From an uncultured Acidaminococcus sp. (GTDB taxonomy: Bacteria; Bacillota; Negativicutes; Acidaminococcales; Acidaminococcaceae), in assembly GCA_900538365.1 (NCBI GenBank), contig UPXT01000042.1, positions 1-20,117 of the forward strand: a stretch of 20,117 nt of DNA. The letters run 5' to 3'. Both the position numbers and the translations under genes were made by a program. The notes under the pieces are model-generated. The model had not been told where the DNA came from. It was given only the letters and a program-made list of their open reading frames with translations, and made no database searches. Shown piece after piece: positions 14,571-20,117 of this stretch. Each line of letters starts with the position of its first letter. The first letter of the stretch is position 1.

Positions 14571-16115
14571 ATGGCTGCAATAAATGAAAAGGAACTGTCC
14601 CGGGTGGACCGGTTCCTCAACACGATTGAACGTGTCTGCAACAAATTGCCACCGCCTGCCATCTTATTTTGTATCCTGTTTCTCATCGTGGCTTTCGTTG
14701 GGATGTTCTTTACCTTCTCTGGTTTTGGTCTTGAAAATCCCGCGACCCATAAGGTCGTCTATTCCCAAAACCTCTTTACCAAAGAAGGCGTCCAGTGGCT
14801 TTTGACCAGCATGGTGAAGAACTTCACCGGATTTGCGCCTCTGGGCCTTGTCATCACCATGACCATGGCCATTGGTTTCTGCGAAGAATCAGGCATGCTT
14901 GTTGCCATGCTGCGGCGCAGTATGAAGAACGTACCGCCTAACATCGTTCCGTTTCTCATTGCTTTTCTTGGAACGGTGGGCAACATTGCTTCCGATACGG
15001 CCATGGTCGTCATTCCACCTCTGGCTGCCCTTGTTTACATCGGTGTCAAGAAGAATCCTGTTGTTGGGATGATTGTCGGTTATGCCGGTGCCCAGGCTGG
15101 TTTTACAGCAAACCTCATGATTGCTGGTACGGACTCCCTGCTTCAGGGCCTTACGAACCAGGCCATCGATGCGTTCCTTGGTACGCCTGGGAAATTCGTT
15201 GTTGATGTCACCTGTAACTGGTACTTCATGATTGCTTCTACCTTCCTGTGCTCCCTTGTGATTGGCCTTGTTTCAACCAAGATCGTGGAACCTCGGTTCC
15301 CTGTGTATCACAGCAAAGATGAAGACGAAACCATCCAGGAAGTGACACCCCTTGAAGTAAAAGGCCTTCATCGTGCCGGTTTTGCCGTTGTCATCTATAT
15401 TGTCATCCTTGCCGTCGGTTTCTTTACAGGCATTCTTTCCAAAGACGGGCACACTCTCGTCGGTTCGCTGCTCCTCAAAGGCCTCATTCCGATTCTTTTC
15501 TTCCTCTTCAGTATTGCCGGCATTACCTATGGCATCACGACGGGCAGCTTCAAATCCGTCAAGGATGTCAATAAAGCGATGGTCAAGCAAATGAGCGGTA
15601 TGGGCGCCTACGTTGTTTTCTGCTTCTTCTGCGGTCAGTTCCAGGCTCTTTTCAACTGGACCCACCTGGGCACGCTCATGGCGATTTCCGGGGCTGACTT
15701 CCTCAAAGGAATCGGTTTTACGGGCCTGCCCATGTGCATCGCCTTTATCCTCATTACGGCCCTCATCAACATCTTTGTTTCGAGCGGCTCTGCCAAGTGG
15801 GCCATCCTCGCTCCGATCTTCGTTCCGATGTTCATGCTCCTTGGCTACCATCCTGGATTTACCCAGCTCATCTACCGCTTGGGCGACTCTCCGGGGAACT
15901 GCTTTACCCCGATGTCTCCCTACATTTGGATGATCCTTTCCGTGGCCCAGGAAAAATACATGCCTGACATTGCCATTGGGACCCTTATTTCCAACATGAT
16001 TCCTATCGCCATCGTCCTTCAGATTGCCTGGATCGTTTTCCTCATCGTTTGGGAAACCTTGGGTCTTCCTATTGGACCGGGCGTTGGCATGCAGCTGCCT
16101 CCAGGCATCCTCTGA
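14571..16115 (+). CDS. AbgT-family transporter, paralogue 1
   Basis: The 514-residue integral membrane protein belongs to the AbgT family (E. coli AbgT, Neisseria MtrF, Alcanivorax YdaH). Members import p-aminobenzoyl-glutamate or export antimetabolites such as sulfonamides, driven by ions. Hydrophobic segments alternate with re-entrant-type hairpins throughout. Conserved residues recalled for MtrF (S417, W420, P438, R446, D449, P457) appear at a constant offset as S407, W410, P428, R436, D439 and P447, in SGSAKW, YRLGDS and CFTP. An Asp in AGTDSLLQGLT (D188) matches the conserved site in the first half. AAAGGGGG (14556-14563) sits seven bases before ATG. It is transcribed divergently from the NERD-like gene. 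The substrate cannot be told from sequence. In an amino-acid fermenter a glutamyl peptide or folate fragment is plausible, but this is inference. Confidence 0.93.
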   Translation: MAAINEKELSRVDRFLNTIERVCNKLPPPAILFCILFLIVAFVGMFFTFSGFGLENPATHKVVYSQNLFTKEGVQWLLTSMVKNFTGFAPLGLVITMTMAIGFCEESGMLVAMLRRSMKNVPPNIVPFLIAFLGTVGNIASDTAMVVIPPLAALVYIGVKKNPVVGMIVGYAGAQAGFTANLMIAGTDSLLQGLTNQAIDAFLGTPGKFVVDVTCNWYFMIASTFLCSLVIGLVSTKIVEPRFPVYHSKDEDETIQEVTPLEVKGLHRAGFAVVIYIVILAVGFFTGILSKDGHTLVGSLLLKGLIPILFFLFSIAGITYGITTGSFKSVKDVNKAMVKQMSGMGAYVVFCFFCGQFQALFNWTHLGTLMAISGADFLKGIGFTGLPMCIAFILITALINIFVSSGSAKWAILAPIFVPMFMLLGYHPGFTQLIYRLGDSPGNCFTPMSPYIWMILSVAQEKYMPDIAIGTLISNMIPIAIVLQIAWIVFLIVWETLGLPIGPGVGMQLPPGIL

Positions 16116-16190
16116 TTGAAACAACTTTCCTTTTGGAAAAATATCTACCCGTACGCTCTCTAGTTTAAAAAAGTACTGCACTTTTCGAAC

Positions 16191-16226
16191 ATCCGGCGGA
16201 GCTTTCGTGCCTTGCCGGATATTTTT
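16191..16226 (+). terminator. intrinsic terminator after AbgT paralogue 1
   Basis: ATCCGGC (16191-16197) pairs with GCCGGAT (16214-16220), followed by a T run (16222-16226). A smaller stem, AAAAGT with ACTTTT, lies just upstream at about 16168-16185. It separates the first and second transporters, although no clear promoter for the second is visible in the 134-base gap. Confidence 0.8.
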
Positions 16227-16249
16227 ATGACACAAGGAAGGAATTGATG

Positions 16250-17797
16250 ATGATACAGCACCAGAAAAAAACTTCACAAAAAGGCGCCCTTGCGGCCTTC
16301 ATGAACCTTGTTGAACAGGGCTGCAACAAGCTGCCGCCCCCGGCTATTCTTTTTTGCCTGCTCTTTGTCCTGACCGCCCTTTTGGGTGTCCTCTTTACGG
16401 AAATGGGAGTGCGCCTTGAAAACCCGGCCACCCACCAGATCGTCACGGCTCAGAACTTTTTCAGTAAGGCCGGTATTCAGTGGCTCCTCACAAATATGGT
16501 GAAGAACTTTACGGGCTTTGCTCCCTTAGGCCTTGTCATTACCATGACCATGGCCATTGGCTTTTGCGAGGAATCAGGGCTTTTGGTTTCCCTGCTGAAT
16601 CGATCCATGCGCCGCGTACCGCCAGCTCTCGTCCCTTATCTGATTGCCTTTGTCGGGACTTTGGGCAACATCGCTTCTGATACCGCGGCTGTGGTCATCC
16701 CGCCCTTGGGTGCCCTTGTTTATTTAGGCGTCAAGAAACATCCTGTGGCTGGTATGATTGTTGGCTATGCCGGTGCAAATGCAGGCTTTACGGCAAACCT
16801 CATGGTTGCCGGTACGGATTCCCTGCTGCAGGGCCTGACAAACGAAGCCATCAAGGGCTTTTTGGGAAACCAGGACTTTGCCGTTGACGTTACCTGCAAC
16901 TGGTACTTTATGGTTGCCTCGACCTTCCTTGTCGCCCTCGTGATCGGGTGGCTCTCCCAAAAGATTGTAGAACCCCGTTTTGGGACCTATGAAGGGGCCG
17001 TGGGAGGGGAGACCGTCGCTGAAATCGGGACAGCGGAAAAGCGCGGCATAAAAAACGCGGGACTTGTCGTTCTTATCTTCGTCATCATCGTCATGGCAGG
17101 CTTTTTTACAGGCATCCTTTCCAAAGATGGCCATACCCTTGTGGGCTCCCTGCTCCTTAAAGGACTCATTCCCATTCTCTTTTTTGTCCTCAGTGCAGCC
17201 GGCATTGCTTACGGCCTCACCACAGGAAAATTTGCAAGTCTAAAGGATATCAACAAAGCTATGGTCAAACAAATGAGTGCCATGGGGTCCTACGTCGTTT
17301 TCTGCTTTTTCTGCGGTCAGTTCCAGGCCCTATTTAACTGGACCCATATGGGAACCCTCCTTTCCATCAAAGGGGCGGACCTGCTCCAGGAAATCGGTTT
17401 TACAGGACTTCCCCTCAGCGTGGCCTTTATTCTCATCACGGCGCTTATCAACCTTTTTATGTCAAGCGGTTCTGCCAAATGGGCCATCTTCGCACCAATC
17501 TTTGTCCCTATGTTCATGATGCTCGGATATCATCCTGCTTATGCCCAGCTCCTTTATCGCCTTGGCGACTCGCCGACCAACTGTTTTACTCCCGTTATGC
17601 CCTATCTTTGGATGGTCCTTGCCGTGGCCCAGGAAAAATATATGCCTGATATCGCCATTGGGACACTCGTCTCCAGCCTCGTTCCCTTGGGCCTTGCCCT
17701 CCAATTCATTTGGATCATTTTCCTCATCGCCTGGACACTCCTGGGAATCCCCATTGGCCCCGGTGTCGGTGCGACGCTGCCGCCAGGGATTTTGTAA
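16250..17797 (+). CDS. AbgT-family transporter, paralogue 2
   Basis: A 515-residue AbgT-family membrane protein, clearly paralogous to its neighbours on both sides but the most diverged of the three. The signatures MSSGSAKW, YRLGDSPTNCFTP and AGTDSLLQGLT are intact. Three consecutive in-frame starts (TTG 16244, ATG 16247, ATG 16250) are possible. I prefer ATG 16250, since AAGGAA (16238-16243) then lies six bases upstream. Compared with the others, the central cytoplasmic-type loop differs (YEGAVGGETVAEIG), and the residue in AGA-x-AGF before the conserved Asp is Asn rather than Gln or Glu. The terminator just upstream implies independent or readthrough expression. Substrate unknown. Confidence 0.92.
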   Translation: MIQHQKKTSQKGALAAFMNLVEQGCNKLPPPAILFCLLFVLTALLGVLFTEMGVRLENPATHQIVTAQNFFSKAGIQWLLTNMVKNFTGFAPLGLVITMTMAIGFCEESGLLVSLLNRSMRRVPPALVPYLIAFVGTLGNIASDTAAVVIPPLGALVYLGVKKHPVAGMIVGYAGANAGFTANLMVAGTDSLLQGLTNEAIKGFLGNQDFAVDVTCNWYFMVASTFLVALVIGWLSQKIVEPRFGTYEGAVGGETVAEIGTAEKRGIKNAGLVVLIFVIIVMAGFFTGILSKDGHTLVGSLLLKGLIPILFFVLSAAGIAYGLTTGKFASLKDINKAMVKQMSAMGSYVVFCFFCGQFQALFNWTHMGTLLSIKGADLLQEIGFTGLPLSVAFILITALINLFMSSGSAKWAIFAPIFVPMFMMLGYHPAYAQLLYRLGDSPTNCFTPVMPYLWMVLAVAQEKYMPDIAIGTLVSSLVPLGLALQFIWIIFLIAWTLLGIPIGPGVGATLPPGIL

Positions 17798-17832
17798 GGG
17801 AATATAATCTGTCTTAGATTTCCTATCGTGTG

Positions 17833-17871
17833 CACTGCCTTGCGAACATTTTGCAGGGCAGTGATTTTTTT
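17833..17871 (+). terminator. intrinsic terminator after AbgT paralogue 2
   Basis: CACTGCCTTGC (17833-17843) pairs with GCAGGGCAGTG (17853-17863), with one G-U pair, followed by a run of seven T (17865-17871). Confidence 0.9.
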
Positions 17872-18142
17872 AGCTATTTTTATCGATGATAAAATGGCCT
17901 ATAAAAAGAGGAGTAGAGGAAGGCAGAAAAAGGCAATCCGTGTATAGTGATTACAATAATTGATAAAAATGGAATGAATTGCCAAAAATTGAAAGAATTA
18001 TATAATCAATGATGGCTGAATGAATATAAAAAAGGAAGTCGGGAAAGACGAATAATTTTTGAAAAGAATTCATACAATGTCTCTTTGAAAAGGACAAATT
18101 AATAGAAAAATAAGGAAAATATGATATAACAAAATAAAAATC
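17872..18142. other. AT-rich intergenic stretch without a credible gene
   Basis: About 270 bases markedly richer in A and T than the flanking genes. TTTTATC (17878-17884) and GATAAAA (17888-17894) form a perfect short dyad. An open frame on the minus strand across this region lacks a ribosome site and reads like low-complexity chance sequence. I see no gene here. Confidence 0.6.
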
Positions 18143-18151
18143 TGTTATAAT
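18143..18151 (+). promoter_or_regulatory. extended -10 promoter of AbgT paralogue 3
   Basis: TGT-TATAAT is a perfect extended -10, while the -35 position (GATATA at 18123-18128) is poor. Transcription from about 18158 would give a leader of about 257 nt. Confidence 0.65.
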
Positions 18152-18157
18152 AGATAC

Positions 18158-18414
18158 AGAATCAAAAACGAAATGACCCATCATTTCAGCATCATGCACT
18201 TTATTTTTTCGTACTGCGCAGACAATATGAAAGGCGCTGACCTTCTTCAAAAGTCTGATTCGCCCTGCGATCCAGGAATCGCCATCGCGTTTTTCCCTGA
18301 ACCCTTACCTTATGGATTCCCTGTCAATCCAAGGAAATTTCGCCCTGACCCTCACGGATCCTCCGCCGATGAAGCAATTGCCTGCGGATCCATCAAAGGA
18401 GGAACTTAAAAGAC
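18158..18414 (+). promoter_or_regulatory. long structured leader of AbgT paralogue 3
   Basis: Several hairpins are possible: GCGAT (18267-18271) with ATCGC (18278-18282), and TGGATT (18313-18318) with AATCCA (18326-18331). Near the gene, TCCTCC (18359-18364) is exactly complementary to GGAGGA (18398-18403), which covers the ribosome site. The overlapping GGATCC (18356-18361) can instead pair with GGATCC (18386-18391). The two helices exclude each other, as in a translational switch. I recognise no known riboswitch. A 78-codon open frame through it lacks a ribosome site. Confidence 0.4.
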
Positions 18415-19959
18415 ATGGAAAAGAAGCTGCAAGAAAAAGCAAGTCTCCTCGACCGTTTTTTGGATACGGTCGAACGGGTGTGCAATAAATTGCCACCTCC
18501 TGCCATCTTATTTGGCATTTTATTTGTGATTACGGCCATTGTTGGGGCAATTTGCACCCAGGCCGGATTCGCACTGGAAAACCCGGCCTCTCACAAACTG
18601 GTGGCGTCCCAGAACTTCTTTACAAAAGAAGGCATCCAGTGGCTTCTCACGACGATGGTGAAGAACTTTACCGGATTTGCACCGCTGGGCCTTGTCATTA
18701 CCATGACCCTTGCCATTGGTTTTTGTGAAGAATCAGGCATGCTCTCCGCGCTGCTGCGCCGCAGCATGAAGAATGTACCGCCCTCTCTCGTTCCCTTTAT
18801 CGTTGCCTTTCTTGGCGTCTGCGGCAACATTGCGTCCGATACGGCCATGGTTGTCATTCCGCCCCTTGCGGCTGTTGCCTATATCGGTGTCAAGAAGCAT
18901 CCTGTTGTTGGGATGATGGTCGGTTTTGCAGGCGCGGAAGCGGGCTTTGGCGCTAACCTCATGATTGCCGGAACCGATTCCCTGCTGCAAGGCCTTACGA
19001 ACCAAGCCATTGATGGGTTCTTTGGCAAAGCGGGAATCTTTGCTGTAGACGTAACGTGCAACTGGTATTTTATGTTTGTCTCTACTTTCCTTTGTGCTTT
19101 CATGATTGCCCTTGTTTCCATCAAAATCGTAGAGCCACGCTTTGGCAAATACGAAGGGCCCGGTGCTGATGAGGAACTGGGCGGTGTCTCGGAACTCGAA
19201 ATCAAGGGACTTAACCGTGCGGGTCTGGTCATTGTCCTTTATATTGCCATCTTGGCTGTTGGCTTTTTCTCGGGTATCCTCTCTAAGGATGGACATACTT
19301 TTGTTGGTTCTCCGCTCCTTAAGGGCCTCATTCCCCTTCTCTTTATCATGTTTAGCTTGGCTGGCATTACGTACGGCGTGACAACAAAATCCTTCACCTG
19401 CATCAAGGATGTCAACAAAGCGATGGTCCATCAAATGAGCGGGATGGGTGCATTCGTCGTTTTCTGCTTCTTCTGCGGTCAATTCCAAGCCCTCTTCAGT
19501 TGGACCCATCTGGGAACCCTCCTTGCCATTTCAGGTGCTGATTTCCTCGAAACGGTTGGCTTTACAGGACTCCCCATGTGTGTCGTCTTCATTATCATCA
19601 CAAGTCTCGTCAACATCTTTATGTCTTCCGGATCTGCCAAGTGGGCTATTTTCGCACCGATTTTCGTGCCGATGTTCATGCTTTTGGGATATCACCCTGG
19701 ATTTACGCAATTGCTTTACCGACTGGGCGACTCGCCAACAAACTGCTTTACACCGATGAATCCCTACCTTTGGATGATTCTTTCCGTGGCACAGGAAAAA
19801 TATATGCCTAAAGCGGCCATTGGGACCCTTGTCTCAAATCTGATTCCGATTGCTGTCTGCCTGCAGGTTGCGTGGATCATTTTCCTGATTGTCTGGATGA
19901 CTTTGGGCCTTCCCATTGGACCGGGCGTTACGATGCAGCTGCCTAGTGGCATCCTTTAA
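18415..19959 (+). CDS. AbgT-family transporter, paralogue 3
   Basis: A 514-residue AbgT-family membrane protein, closer to paralogue 1 than to paralogue 2 and collinear with paralogue 1 without net gaps: S407 and W410 in MSSGSAKW have identical numbers. YRLGDSPTNCFTP and AGTDSLLQGLTNQAID are conserved. It has Glu in AGA-x-AGF and Gly for Thr in the following F-x-ANL, both close to the conserved Asp. AAAGGAGG (18395-18402) precedes ATG by 12 bases, slightly long. Unlike its neighbours it has a long leader and its own strong promoter, so it is probably regulated separately. Substrate unknown. Confidence 0.93.
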   Translation: MEKKLQEKASLLDRFLDTVERVCNKLPPPAILFGILFVITAIVGAICTQAGFALENPASHKLVASQNFFTKEGIQWLLTTMVKNFTGFAPLGLVITMTLAIGFCEESGMLSALLRRSMKNVPPSLVPFIVAFLGVCGNIASDTAMVVIPPLAAVAYIGVKKHPVVGMMVGFAGAEAGFGANLMIAGTDSLLQGLTNQAIDGFFGKAGIFAVDVTCNWYFMFVSTFLCAFMIALVSIKIVEPRFGKYEGPGADEELGGVSELEIKGLNRAGLVIVLYIAILAVGFFSGILSKDGHTFVGSPLLKGLIPLLFIMFSLAGITYGVTTKSFTCIKDVNKAMVHQMSGMGAFVVFCFFCGQFQALFSWTHLGTLLAISGADFLETVGFTGLPMCVVFIIITSLVNIFMSSGSAKWAIFAPIFVPMFMLLGYHPGFTQLLYRLGDSPTNCFTPMNPYLWMILSVAQEKYMPKAAIGTLVSNLIPIAVCLQVAWIIFLIVWMTLGLPIGPGVTMQLPSGIL

Positions 19960-19977
19960 GAGCCCTGTTTATTCCTG

Positions 19978-20007
19978 AGCGCTGGAGCTTTAGCTTCGGC
20001 GCTTTTT
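19978..20007 (+). terminator. intrinsic terminator after AbgT paralogue 3
   Basis: AGCGCTGGAG (19978-19987) pairs with CTTCGGCGCT (19994-20003), with two G-U pairs and a 6-base loop, followed by a T run to 20007. A second hairpin, CCTGCTTT (20008-20015) with AAAGCAGG (20023-20030), lies directly behind it but has no T run. Confidence 0.85.
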
Positions 20008-20053
20008 CCTGCTTTCCTGAAAAAAGCAGGGTGGGGAAGAGCCTTTCTTACTT

Positions 20054-20081
20054 TTTTCAAATTTTTGGCGGATTGTATAAT
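20054..20081 (+). promoter_or_regulatory. candidate promoter leading out of the window
   Basis: TTTTCA (20054-20059), 16 bases, then TATAAT (20076-20081) in an AT-rich stretch after the terminator. It would serve a gene beyond the right edge. Confidence 0.4.
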
Positions 20082-20117
20082 TAAGTTGAACACTTAAAAA
20101 TCCATAGCGAACCCTTG

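Noticed and set aside
17951..18250. A 99-codon minus-strand frame in the AT-rich gap
   Set aside because: No ribosome site precedes its ATG. The Phe/Ile/Ser/Tyr-rich product matches chance translation of AT-rich DNA.
18173..18409. A 78-codon forward frame in the AbgT paralogue 3 leader
   Set aside because: It has no ribosome site and an atypical composition. Its end overlaps the ribosome site of the real gene. A regulatory leader explains the stretch better.

Overview
This looks like a chromosomal segment from a diderm Firmicute of the class Negativicutes, most plausibly Acidaminococcaceae (Acidaminococcus-like). That placement is inference. The L21-Prp-L27 gene order and the RpoB/RpoC sequences are Firmicutes-type, yet the window also encodes a type V autotransporter with a C-terminal outer-membrane barrel, which requires an outer membrane. 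Three AbgT-family transporters would suit an amino-acid or peptide fermenter.

Layout. (1) 1-1194: an uncertain tail of an upstream gene, then the operon rplU-prp-rpmA with its own promoter, a probable L21 leader and an intrinsic terminator. The usual next gene, obg, is absent. (2) 1195-5124: one large autotransporter. Its start codon and ribosome site lie one base out of frame with the rest of the gene; the frames meet at a run of seven A inside the signal-peptide codons. A nested bidirectional terminator follows. (3) 5125-13343: rpoB-rpoC, without rplKAJL in front. It has a strong promoter, a structured leader and an intrinsic terminator placed before the rpoB ribosome site. RpoB carries a long acidic tail. 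RpoC carries an insertion of about 140-150 residues that looks like two extra copies of the module next to its second zinc site. Related repeats of about 40 bp lie on both sides of this operon. (4) 13344-14386: an AT-rich gap holding an orphan forward promoter and an inverted repeat, then a minus-strand, membrane-anchored protein resembling a degenerate NERD domain. (5) 14387-20117: three tandem AbgT-family transporter paralogues, each followed by its own terminator. The first shares a divergent promoter region with the NERD-like gene. The third has a leader of about 257 nt that could form mutually exclusive helices, one of them masking its ribosome site.

The housekeeping genes supply ribosomal large-subunit proteins, the protease that matures L27, and the catalytic core of RNA polymerase. 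The accessory genes concern the cell envelope: one surface or secreted adhesin-like protein and three inner-membrane transporters. The observations most worth following are the out-of-frame autotransporter start at A7 (phase variation, frameshifting or sequencing error), the rpoB leader and attenuator, the RpoC repeat insertion and the AbgT3 leader. No mobile element, CRISPR array, rRNA or tRNA gene was seen.
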